NCBI RefSeq assembly: GCF_037325665.1 | Contig: NC_090246.1 | Span: 15,217,451 to 15,281,450 of the forward strand | Direction: 5' to 3' | DNA length: 64,000 nucleotides | Source: Littorina saxatilis | Taxonomy: Eukaryota > Mollusca > Gastropoda > Littorinimorpha > Littorinidae | Shown: positions 54,942 to 64,000 of the stretch, piece by piece | Position numbering within the stretch: position 1 is the stretch's first letter | How the letters are laid out: each line of letters opens with the position of its first letter | Notes under the pieces: generated by a model | Told to the model about the DNA's origin: nothing | Databases searched by the model: none | The model's input: only the letters and a program-made list of their open reading frames with translations | Made by a program: the position numbers and the translations under genes

Positions 54942-57900
54942 CTGTACACAGAAACAAAAGACTTAAAACTCTATTCATAATTTTACACAGTTTCTATCTC
55001 TTTTTATATTTAGTCAAGTTTTGACTAAATATTTTAACATCGAAGGGGAATCGAAACGAGGGTCGTGGTGTATGTGCGTGTGTGTGTGTGCGTGTGCGTG
55101 TGTGTGTGTAGAGCGATTGAGAGTAAACTACTGGACCGATCTTTATGAAATTTTACATGAGAGTTCCTGGGTATGATATCCCCGGACGTTTTTTTCATTT
55201 TTTCGATAAATGTCTTTGATGACATCATATCCGGCTTTTTGTAAAAGTTGAGGCGGCACTGTCACACCCTCATTTTTCAATCAAATTGATTGAAATTTTG
55301 GCCAAGCAATCTTCGACGAAGGCCGGACTTCGGTATTGCATTTCAGCTTGGTGGCTTAAAAATTAATTAATGACTTTGGTCATTAAAAATCTGAAAATTG
55401 TAATTAAAATTATTTTTTTATAAAACAATCCAAATTTACGTTCATCTTATTCTTCATCATTTTCTGATTCCAAAAACATATAAATATGTTATATTCGGAT
55501 TAAAAACAAGGTCTGAAAATTAAAAATATAAAAATTATTATCAAAATCAAATTTCCGAAATCGATTTAAAAACAATTTCATCTTATTCCTTGTCAGTTCC
55601 TGATTCCAAAAACATATAGATATGATATGTTTGGATTAAAAACACGCTCAGAAAGTTCAAACGAAGAGAGGTACAGAAAAGCGTGCTATGCAGCACAGCG
55701 AAACCACTACCGCGCTGAACAGGCTCGTCAGTTTCACTCCGTTTTGCACAAGCGGCGGACTACGGTCATTGTGAAAAAATGCAGTGCGTTCAGTTTCATT
55801 CTGTGAGTTCCACAGCTTGACTAAATGTAGTAATTTCGCCTTACGCGACTTGTTTTCATTTCATACGAGAGAAAACCCTTTTATTCAGCAAAAAAATTAT
55901 AACTCTGCGAAGTTCTTTTCTGTTTTTATTGAGTAAAGATACTGCACACCAAATTAAAATTCAACTATTTTGTGATCACACAAGTTTTAGAAAATGAGCA
56001 TGAGATATTCACCTGTCCATTTCTTCATCATATTTCTTCTGCACCTCATCTCGTGTCATCCTGACAAGGTCACAGATAGTGTACTGAAACAAACAGAATA
56101 ACACTTCAAATTTGCAGTTCAAGACAAAAATGGCCAAAGTTAGCCAAGCAACCAATCAACGTTTACATACAGGCATGCACACAGTTCAGCCCATGATTAA
56201 AGAAATAGAGTGTGGATACAAAACTCTGTATTCCTTGGGGGGAAAAAAGCCTCCTTTCCGGGTTTTCTCTATCTAATTTAATGTATGTAAACTGAATTTA
56301 ATGATCACACTGAACCATGTTTCACCTATTCCAAGACCACGGGGACTGTCAGGGGAGGCAACTATACTTAGAAGCTGGTAGATCAACATGGAATAAAGAA
56401 ATACTTCCACCTTCTTTGGACAAAGAGATACTAATACCGAAGTTAATTACTACCATATTTTTTTCTCCATGTGGTACAAAAAGGCTCTGCCTTTGTTTAA
56501 CCTTAACAGGTAGGTTTTACTCTTTAAAACAATTCTAAAATACTCTCCAGGTTTGTGGCACATTTCTTTTTCCTCCATGACAATCTTCACTAAAGAAGGG
56601 CTGTAAAACTCCTGTCACAGTAGGGCTGCGTCCTCTCTGCGTCCAAGAAAAATGGAGAAAGCCAAGGTGCGCGCAGTAGGGTCTCCTACAGCGCCGGAGT
56701 AACGCGGTGGCAACTCCATTTGACATGGTGAGGTCGCCAAGACCATGCACAAAGTATGCACCGTCGCTCAGCGTTCTGATATGTGCGTGGTAGGAACGCC
56801 TTTTCTTGGACGCCACGGGAATGCCGTGAGGACGCAGCCCTAGTGTGACAGGGGTATAACTCAATTTCTAGAAGTCCAATTGATCCCATTTTTGCCTCAT
56901 GCACCCTTCAGACCCGATCTCACCCCCTGTGATTGCTCTTTAGTTTCTCTTTGCAATTTCATTGCATCAAGGGCCTCGCAAAAGCTGTGAAATCAGAGCT
57001 CAAACTCTGCTCAAATCAGAGCCTGCACATGCACTTGTAAGTATAATTGAAACAGGGAAAAACTGCGAATTTTCAAAATCAGAAAAATGCTACTTTGTAA
57101 ATGTAGGAAATCAAGAAATTCCCAATTAAAAGACTGTTTCTGGACGGGTTGTCAAATTCCCAAAACATGCTAGAAGGGAAAATGTTTTTGAAAAAAGTCT
57201 GCACATTTACTTTCATCCCCGTGAAATTCAAAACAGACTTGGAGGCTGATTCATGGCCACCTTACCTGAACCACACTGGCCTGCTTCCTGAAGAAAACCT
57301 TGCCCTCTTCATTGTTATAGTATGGCTGGATCCTGACGCGTTCATCCTCTCCCAGGCTGGGATTGCGTGGGTCGTGGTCGTCCCACGGCTTGATGATCAC
57401 TTCCAACACAAAGTCTGTAGAAGTTACACCCTGAGAACAAAATTGTTCCAACGTTGTTAACTGTCAGGCTGTCTGGTCCAGGTTTGTTTAAACCACTAGT
57501 GCAAGTGAAGTACAAATGTCTGCCTAAAAAAATCCACAACACTATTTTAAGTACATACATTTCTTCAGTTTGGCCTTTTATTTTTCCCCCCGTATACAGT
57601 GGATCCTCACTTTTAACCCTTACACTGGTGCAATTCTGTAACACATGTTACGTAGCCACTGGTGAATTAACAGAGAGAAAAATAACAAAAAACGGTCATA
57701 TTATAGGTTTTCGCATCCATGGGAGGTAATCGGAACCGACCAAACAGACTGTCACTGAGTCAGTAGCGCGACATATGTCGTGACAACCAGGTGACAGTAT
57801 ACGACAACCAGCCTAAGGGTTAAGACTCCCGTTTTAAGACCTGGATTTTTCAGACTTTCTGTTCATAACCTCTGTAAAGTTACCCCCATTTTAAGACTTC

Positions 57901-60900
57901 CTCCTCAATTTCTCAGATTTTTGGAGGGTTCCACTGTACTGGCTACCTGACTGTTTGTACGACTGCTCAAGTTCTGGCTTCAAGCATTAGGCAGTCACGT
58001 TAAAACTCTTCTTCTCCTGTTTCCATAATACAATGCAGAATGTGATTCTAACAACTGAAATAGTAGCTTACCAGGAGTCACACACCAAAAAAAAAAAAAT
58101 ACAGCAGCAAGTTCATTTTCATTTTCATTACTTTATTGTCCCATCGCTGGGAAATTCGGGTCGCTTCCTCCCAGTGGAAAGCTAGCAGCAACGGAGTCGC
58201 GCTACCCAGGTGTCTGCGTGTTTAGGTGTATTCAGCCACCTGCACTTATGGCAGAATGACCAAGGTCTTTTACGTGCCATTGTGATGACACGGGGGTGGG
58301 ACATGGCTTCCGTCTCTGGGTCTGCACATAAAGTTGACCCGTGTCCGTCCCGGCCCGAATTCGATCCTGCGACCTTCCGATCACAAGTCCAGTGCTCTAC
58401 CAACTGAGCTACCGGGCCCCCAATCATGTTGATTGAAGGCTGGAACTTGATTCCTACTCTGATCATGTGTGAAAAGAATGTGTTGCACTGTGGTAACTGT
58501 CTTGAAGGAGGTCTTTTATGATTTTGATAATAAAAACAAACAAACAAACAAACAAGCAAACAAAGAAAAAACACTTCTAGGCAAATTTTAAAAGGTGCTA
58601 TGCCAACCTTATTTCAAAGATTGCAAAGAAACCAAAGATGGGACATTTACAGACAGCAAGGCCTATTTCCAGAAGTCCCTCACATCTGTATCTGACTCTG
58701 AGACTTACGCTGTTGTATCTGGCAGTAGCATCTTTGTGACACCAACAGTAATTGCTTGTCCGGAAAATGTGTTTTCTCTCTTTGTCTGCATCAGTCAGCT
58801 CTTCACTGGAACAGAAAAAAAGTGAAACAAATTAACTAAGAATCATACTCTATGATGATCTTCTTCTTCTTCTTGTCAATCACACTTCTATATTGTTAGA
58901 CCGGACAGCGAGATCTATGATGATTAAACTGAACTACCTAGCATAAACGACAGAAAGTTTTCTCAAGTACTGTTTAACGGCAATTGAATAATTATAATAA
59001 TGATTGCTTTTGTAGCGCAAACCACAGGTATCTATGCTCTCTGTGCTTTACATATTAACTATGATTAAAAATACACTATTTGAACATCAAGGACAAACAT
59101 ACATATTCTTGCAAAATAATGTAACAATAATCTAGCAAAATAATGTAACAATAAATCCGCTTTGGGAAAATACCATCCAGATACAAACACACAATAAGGA
59201 ATTATGTACAATCAACACAAAAAATTCTCTACACGCACGCACGCACGCACACACACATCATGTAAAGCCATGCACAGCCATAACTTTGTATACTACAGAT
59301 AGAGAGTTGTTTAGGCCTAAAAAAAAAATAGGTGTGGTTACGGTAACCCGACCTACCCTATTTTTAGGGGCCGACCCTATAACTTTTTATTACATTTTTC
59401 CAAAAAAACCAAAAAAGCACACAAGAAAACGAGTGCAGAAAACGCAATGAAAGCGAAAGCGCCCGAGTCGCACACTTATTTCCCTGTCAAGTAGGTTTAA
59501 TTTGTACACATTAGAAAAAAAAGTAAAAAAGTGTTTGCCTACCTTCCTACCCTATTTTTTTTGGCTATGTTACCGTAACCACACCTATTAATTTTTTTGG
59601 CCTTAGTGATCTAGATACAATTTGAATGGATAGGTTTTTAAAGGCCAGGGTTGACTCAAGTTTGCGTATGTTATGAGACAAGAAGTTCTATTGTAAATCA
59701 GCAGTCTTATCTGCGGTTATAACAGACATGTATGTAGTAGACCTAGTGTCTTCTTCTTCTGCGTTCGTGGGCTGAAACTCCCACGTACACTTGTGTTTTT
59801 GCACGAGTGGATTTTTACGTGTATGACCGTTTTTACCCCGCCATTTAGGCAGCCATACGCCGCTTTCGGAGGAAGCATGCTTGGTATTTTTGTGTTTCTA
59901 TAACCCACCGAACTCTGACATGGATTACAGGATCTTTTCCGTGCGCACTTGGTCTTGTGCTTGCGTGTGCACACGAAGGGGGATAAGCCATACGTTGACC
60001 TGGGAGATTGGAAAAATCTCCACACTTAACCCACCAGGCTGCCGTGGCCAGGATTCGAACTCACGACCTTCCGATTAAGAGGCCGACGTCTTACCACCCC
60101 GCCCGCCTGACCTAGTGTCTAAATGCCATTTCAAACTGCCAAATCGTACGCCCGATCGTCAGGGGCGAGTAAAAAATCCAACGGGCCAGTAGAAACAGCC
60201 TGGCAACTCGCCCGGCTGACCAGTGAAAATGCTTGTCAAATGCACCACTTCAGGTTGTACAAACTAGTTTCAAAGTGTTATAAATGCTGCAGATGCAGCA
60301 ATTGTGGTATGTACCGGGCCATTGAAATTTCTGGCAGGCTAGTGACTTTCTTGAAGTTACTTGCACGATTGGCGAGTTTAAATGTTGAGATTTGGCCATC
60401 CCTGCTGTACATGAAAAATAATGCTTTTTTTCTGCCAAGCAGTAACAGACATTCCGTTAAAGGGGGGTTTACCTGGAGATATGCTCCAGAAGTTGTACAA
60501 TGGCCTCTTGAGTGCTCTTGGCGTCAACGACAGGTGTGAAGCGTACGCTGTACTGGTGCGGCAACACCTGGGGGTCGTAGCGTCGCATCAAGTTGTCCAC
60601 GCTCTTCAGGAAGTGATCTCTCTGCACAATAGCAAAGACAAATACTGTGAAACTTTTTTTTTAAGACCCCCGATTTACAGGCAAAGATGGCAAAAAAATT
60701 AAGATTTGTTTCTTTGGAATGCTTTTCAATTTTTTTCAAGGTGTTTGTCCTTGAGAAGAAAAAAATTCAGTAAAAATGTTTTTTTTATTTTTTATTAGAA
60801 AAGTAATATTTACATGACTCTTGGGAAAAAAATTACGTTAAATGTGACTCTTTAGGGTAAAACATTTAGTTTTAGGGATACATTCATCTTTAAGAACAAT

Positions 60901-63136
60901 AAATGCCTAACCTTGAAGTATGTTTTATTTCACAAAACAGATCCCACCAGGCAATTACAGAGCATTTTCTTTATATTTATGAACAGATTTTGTTCCCAGG
61001 GTAAATGTCACAACTACATACCGTGAGCTTGGTCATGTTGATACCAAAGATTTTCCCTGAGTCGATGACTCCCAGGAAAACGGTGCCTCCCAGGCCAGAA
61101 TTCAGAAAAGCATTTAGGTTTCTGAAAGTGAGGATGAAAGTCGCTTGTTCATTTCGATGCTTGTTACTCTCTCAGGTACCAAGAGATGGGACTTCTGCAT
61201 AACTCTCACTAACTCTTGTTGCACGTTTCGTATAAATTTAGAGTGCTTACTTCTCAGTACCCCTAGTTTGAGTACTGCTGAAAATGACACTGTAGGCCTA
61301 TAAACTGAAGTCTATAAAAACACAACAACAACAAAAACACCGCTCAAACACCAAAACACAACATAACACTCTGGTATGTTTAAAAACAAACAAACCTGTG
61401 CTCTCATTGCATTCAAAGAATCAGAAACAGATAGACTGTCAAAATAAGACTCAAAGACAGGAAAGTCTACAATTTTGGAACATTTAATTGAAAAGTAACA
61501 AACATTTATTCTAGGGTGTCTCAATTCAACATGTCTGGTACATGGATTTTACTGTAAATTTAAGAAGAGAAAAGTTAACCTGTCAGTTGTACTTTTTTTG
61601 ATCCCCCTAACCCTACCCCCACCCCCCAAAAAAATAAAAACCACCCAACAACACACCAAGTCAAGATACAACGGACCGCTCCCCCCCCCCCCCCCCCCCC
61701 CTTTAAGACCCTTATTTGAGACTCCCTCCCTGTTCAAAAATTGCTTTTGCAGATTTTTCATTCGTCAGTAAATTTGGCTCAAATATAAAACTCCATTTTT
61801 AATTTAATGATTTTCTCAGATTGTTTAAAGGCATATGTACGCGCTCCCGTGTTTACAAAGTGTAGTTTGCCCATAATCGATGTCAAACGCACCATAAGAC
61901 CATGTAATGACGATATGTCGCCATGCGCGGACCATATACATGCATTACAGCTTGTTTTAGAGTCTCAAAAACTTTGGATGTAAACAAAGACGCGGAGTTA
62001 TTTCCCTTGCGTCAACGCTACCTCTGTTGGCAAATCTATAAATAGGACGATCCAGATCAAAATGAAAATTAACATATCTCAACATTGAAGGGGTCCTAGA
62101 CCACAATATTTTGCAGGGAACTTAATTTAGCATGTCTTCAGCTGTTGGTAAAGCAATTAGCGTGTATAGTCATCGAGTACATATGGCTTTAAGGTCTCAA
62201 AGAAGTGTTCACTGTATTGCTGTCTCTTTCAGCTTTAGTGTTACTGGTTACCTTGACATGGTGACTGCATTTTGTGTGCGATAATCTTTCCCATCTAGAA
62301 TATCATTGCTATCTATATCTAGGCCTGATAAGCTGTATCTGTGTGAGATAACATTCCTTCTCCTCTGACCTACATTTTTCTTGTTCCGGAGCTCCATGTT
62401 TGTTTCCAAAGTTGGGAAAAAAGTTACATGGTCAGCAGCACAAAATACGGTTGGTCACCTTGATCATCATGTTATCCCCAACACTGAAAAGCTTGATAAT
62501 TGATGATGTGTAAATGTTTGGTTTTGCGTAAAGCAAAAAAAAGAAAGAGAGTTTGTTTTGGATGACAAGACAAACAAAAAAAACCACCAACCAAAAACAA
62601 TGAGTAGGCAGGTCGCTACTTAAATTTTTTTTTAATACATGTATTACAGTATTTTTACCCAGTAGCATTTTATAGATATATATGCCACGAGGCCGAAATA
62701 TTGGTGAAAACGTGAAGGCTTGTTTTGGTTATTTTTTCCATATTTGTTAATATATATATGGCTTAATTATTGGCCTGAACAAATGCAAGTTGTGTCCCCT
62801 CATTGTCGGAGAAGATAAGCTTCCCTTCTGTAGTCTGCAAATCAAGTTTTTATTTTATTTTGTTGAAGGATCAAAACAAAATTCTAGGGTTAGGAATAGG
62901 AGAAAAAAAACCAGGGTCAGTGAAGGAACCAGAAACTCTTTTAAAAAACATATTCACGCCTCATCTAACCTTGAAATAGGCTTCCTACTGCCCCTCTCTC
63001 TCTTGGTCTCCTGTGCCCACGGTGGAATCTCCTCCTGGCACAAATTCAGATGACCCTTGAACTCATGCGTCTTGTCTTCCTCGAACGGCAGCGTGCTTCC
63101 CCTTACGTAATATTTACGGAACTTCTGTGATGCCAT
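54884..63136 (-). CDS. Schlafen-type AlbA_2 domain protein, complete, seven exons, 268 aa
   Basis: Exons 63136-62970, 61121-61022, 60621-60473, 58805-58709, 57430-57266, 56083-56013 and 54941-54884 join in phase at GT-AG introns. Residues 16-100 carry the AlbA_2 pattern: LPFEEDKTHEFKGH (16-29), a basic loop, ISRNLNAFLNSGLGGTVFLG (54-73) and VIDSGKIFGI (74-83). This fold occurs in schlafen RNases and related nucleic-acid-binding proteins, where acidic residues near EFK and in the GVxDxG turn can be catalytic. Here E26 and D76 stand near those places, but catalysis is not shown. Residues about 172-226 form a second folded part rich in W, D and Y; residues 231-262 form a charged, probably coiled-coil helix. 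No signal peptide or membrane helix is seen, so it is probably cytosolic or nuclear. No helicase part as in long schlafens. Function unknown. Confidence 0.85.
55007..55852 (+). mobile_element. CATTTAGTCAAG hairpin-end element, copy 4
   Basis: Full-length copy in intron 6 of the AlbA_2 gene: palindromic left end, TG microsatellite, AT-rich interior, right end cgccttacgcgacttg. Flanks are T-rich and the duplication is not clear. Confidence 0.8.
56013..56083 (-). CDS. AlbA_2 gene exon 6
   Basis: Acceptor tgtttcag, donor gtgaat. Encodes YTICDLVRMTRDEVQKKYDE and the start of the charged helix. Confidence 0.88.
56611..56852. mobile_element. 242-bp MITE with CCTGTCACASTAGGGCTGCG ends
   Basis: Left end CCTGTCACAGTAGGGCTGCG and the inverse of the right end differ at one base over at least 23 positions; the internal sequence is GC-richer than the host intron. 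No target duplication could be fixed. Intron 5 of the AlbA_2 gene. Confidence 0.75.
57266..57430 (-). CDS. AlbA_2 gene exon 5
   Basis: 55 codons, phase 0; acceptor ttctcag, donor gtaagg. Encodes DFVLEVIIKPWDDHDPRNP and VRIQPYYNNEEGKVFFRKQ, a beta-rich looking segment. Confidence 0.9.
57594..57941. mobile_element. TACAGTGGAACC MITE split by a piggyBac-like MITE
   Basis: Left end tacagtggatcc and right end ggagggttccactgta enclose ttttaagacctgg text; interrupted at 57617-57819. Confidence 0.75.
57617..57819. mobile_element. 203-bp piggyBac-like MITE, nested
   Basis: Ends CCCTTACACTGGTGC and inverse of CAACCAGCCTAAGGG lie between TTAA at 57613-57616 and 57820-57823. TTAA plus ends starting CCC is the piggyBac pattern, unlike the AGG/GGG-ended TTAA elements elsewhere here. 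Confidence 0.8.
58114..58421 (-). mobile_element. tRNA-headed SINE, family C (Thr-like head)
   Basis: On the minus strand: cggtagctcagttggtagag (A box), anticodon-loop cttgtga, gtcgcaggatcgaattcgg (B box), then a body ending gatgggacaataaagtaatg and a gaaaat-type tail. In intron 4 of the AlbA_2 gene. Confidence 0.85.
58709..58805 (-). CDS. AlbA_2 gene exon 4
   Basis: 32 codons plus one base; acceptor tctgttccag, donor gtaagt. Encodes EELTDADKERKHIFRTSNYC and WCHKDATARYNS. Phase fits both neighbours exactly. Confidence 0.85.
59314..59602. mobile_element. Harbinger-like MITE, copy 3 (TTA duplication)
   Basis: Ends GGCC flanked by TTA at 59311-59313 and 59603-59605; inverted phrases gtggttacggtaac and accctattttt as in copies 1 and 2. 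Intron 3 of the AlbA_2 gene. Confidence 0.8.
59752..60108 (-). mobile_element. GAA-tailed SINE, minus strand, Lys/Arg-headed
   Basis: Flanked by perfect 12-bp duplications GACCTAGTGTCT (59740-59751, 60109-60120). The head on the minus strand has ggtggtaagacgtcgg, loop cctcttaat (Lys-like) and gtgagttcgaatcctgg. Confidence 0.9.
60125..60400. repeat. Diverged CTCGCC-family element
   Basis: Phrases ggcgagtaaaaaatcc, ccagtagaaacag, ctcgcccggctgaccagt and gcacgattggcgag are loose matches to the elements at 34778 and 63288. Boundaries unclear. Confidence 0.4.
60473..60621 (-). CDS. AlbA_2 gene exon 3
   Basis: Acceptor ttgtgcag, donor gtaaac. Encodes RDHFLKSVDNLMRRYDPQ and YSVRFTPVVD, consistent with the strand-helix end of the AlbA_2 domain. 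Confidence 0.9.
61022..61121 (-). CDS. AlbA_2 gene exon 2 (core of domain)
   Basis: Acceptor cactttcag, donor gtatgt. Encodes NLNAFLNSGLGGTVFLGV and IDSGKIFGINMTKLT, the diagnostic part of the AlbA_2 fold. Confidence 0.92.
61132..61228 (+). repeat. Dispersed repeat containing one copy of the 33-bp unit
   Basis: gatgaaagtcgcttgttc...gatgcttgttactctctcag then gtaccaagagatgggac; the same order as at 7771 and around the array at 21520. Confidence 0.65.
61681..61702. repeat. Poly-C run
   Basis: About 20 consecutive C, joining a fragment of the TACAGTGGAACC family (tttaagacccttatttg...). Confidence 0.95.
61829..62188. mobile_element. 360-bp TTAA element with AGGCATATGTAC ends
   Basis: Ends AGGCATATGTACGCG and inverse of CGAGTACATATGGCT abut TTAA at 61825-61828 and 62189-62192. 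It splits a decayed TACAGTGGAACC element whose right end resumes as ggtctcaaagaagtgttcac. Intron 1 of the AlbA_2 gene. Confidence 0.75.
62970..63136 (-). CDS. AlbA_2 gene exon 1
   Basis: Starts MASQKFRKYYVRGSTLPFEE. Ends in phase 2 at SRKPIS plus AG; donor gttaga is weak but the next exon completes the arginine and the conserved NAFLN block. Confidence 0.85.
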
Positions 63137-64000
63137 GTTTTAGGTCTGCAAATATAATGAAAGACATTCATGTATCGGCTGTTTCAATACGCATTCAGCA
63201 ATGAGGTTCAGTCGCGACGTTAGAATTGACGAAAAGTGAACAGGCACAGAACATACTGACAAAGCGCTGAAAATCCACAAAATAGGGCACTTGCCTTTGG
63301 CTAGTACTTCTCTTAATTTACTAGCCAGAGAGCAAATTTTATTCGCCAAACCAACGATTTGTTTCAGCAACTTTACTCGCCTTTGGCGAGTAGATTAACA
63401 TTTCTGCTCGCCATTTACATATCTCTACTCGCCATGGCGAGTAAAATACTTGCTTGTTTCAGGCCTGTGATAGTTTTTTTTTTCACAAGAGCTGTTCTTT
63501 CTGCATCCAATACTATACAAAATTCCTTCCAAAATTCTACATTCTTTCATATTTTTTTGAATTCAACATTCATTTCGTACTTTCAAGCCTCTGAGTATGA
63601 GCGTTTGTATGTATACATGTATCGCCCTTAAACAGTTTTTTTCATACAATATGTTGATTACTTATTGTTTTGATCTACTCATAACTGTAATCTCTCTGTT
63701 CTTTCAGCATCTCTTTTGCAGACGGAGAAGGAAGAAAATAAAGAAACAAAATTAGAAACAGAGGAAAAGGCAGTAATTGGCTTTCACACGTTTTCCGGAG
63801 AACATTGTTTACAACAACAGGAGAAACCGTCATGTTTTATGAGGATTTTAATTTTATTTGTGCAGTCTTATTTACTCATTTATTTAATTTATGTATTTAC
63901 TTATTTATCATTCATTTACTTATTTAGTTCTGAACAATTGATCCACCGCAGAAACATTTGCTAAACAGCGACAACATAAGTATCCATTTCCTTCAAATAC
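63137..64000. other. 5' flank of the AlbA_2 gene with a CTCGCC-family element
   Basis: 63288-63472 is a copy of the CTCGCC/CAGGCCTG element of 34778. At 63703 a strong pyrimidine tract and ag (tctctctgttctttcag) precede an open plus-strand frame with QTEKEENKETKLETEEKAVI; this could be an exon of an outside gene, but nothing confirms it. The rest is AT-rich. Confidence 0.4.
63288..63472. mobile_element. CTCGCC-rich element ending in CAGGCCTG
   Basis: Phrases actagccagagagcaaatt, cctttggcgagtag and ctactcgccatggcgagta match the copy at 34778; ends tgtttcaggcctg. Confidence 0.65.

Overview
The window looks like a piece of a large, repeat-rich, intron-rich invertebrate nuclear genome. It is most likely a mollusc and probably a marine gastropod. 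That call rests on AT-rich introns with GT-AG boundaries, tRNA-headed SINEs, many short inverted-repeat elements and long CA/TG/GA runs, plus general familiarity with such repeats in molluscs; no species can be named. No bacterial gene layout, CRISPR array, rRNA or free-standing tRNA gene was seen.

Three host genes can be rebuilt exon by exon from the sequence. (1) Plus strand, 201-6595: the last four exons of LRPAP1 (RAP, the ER chaperone of LDL-receptor-family proteins), ending in HLEL and a stop. (2) Minus strand, 35833 down to 12439: a complete PKD2 (polycystin-2, TRPP cation channel), 14 coding exons and 852 codons, including a 17-residue last exon 6.3 kb away from the previous one. (3) Minus strand, 63136 down to 54884: a complete seven-exon gene for a 268-residue protein with a schlafen-type AlbA_2 domain and a charged helical tail. 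LRPAP1 and PKD2 converge, and the 2.6 kb downstream of the PKD2 stop is probably its 3' UTR. PKD2 and the AlbA_2 gene share a strand and are separated by about 19 kb without a recognisable host gene.

The rest is a dense record of mobile elements. Many can be bounded exactly by target duplications: TTA-flanked (Harbinger-like) MITEs at 748, 19522 and 59314; TTAA-flanked elements at 1387, 5713, 15854, 17943, 57617 and 61829; a TA-flanked MITE at 8813; a GAAA-tailed, 5'-truncated retroposon at 8126, 34956 and 38101; a GAA-tailed SINE whose shared body carries two different tRNA-like heads; and several elements nested in one another. A broken LINE (RT end and RNase H) lies at 50.5-51.6 kb. Tandem arrays of 33, 43 and 64 bp and a CA-rich minisatellite add further structure.

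The most unusual points are these. The donor end of PKD2 exon 13 is tandemly triplicated, and one unit is split by two TTAA transposons sitting back to back. The SINE head is swapped between copies. A MITE built from GTGATCGTGA repeats sits inside a SINE. PKD2 keeps two canonical EF-hands. RAP lacks one of the two lysines known to be critical for receptor binding in human RAP. No wholly new multi-gene system was recognised; the AlbA_2 gene is the least characterised host gene here.
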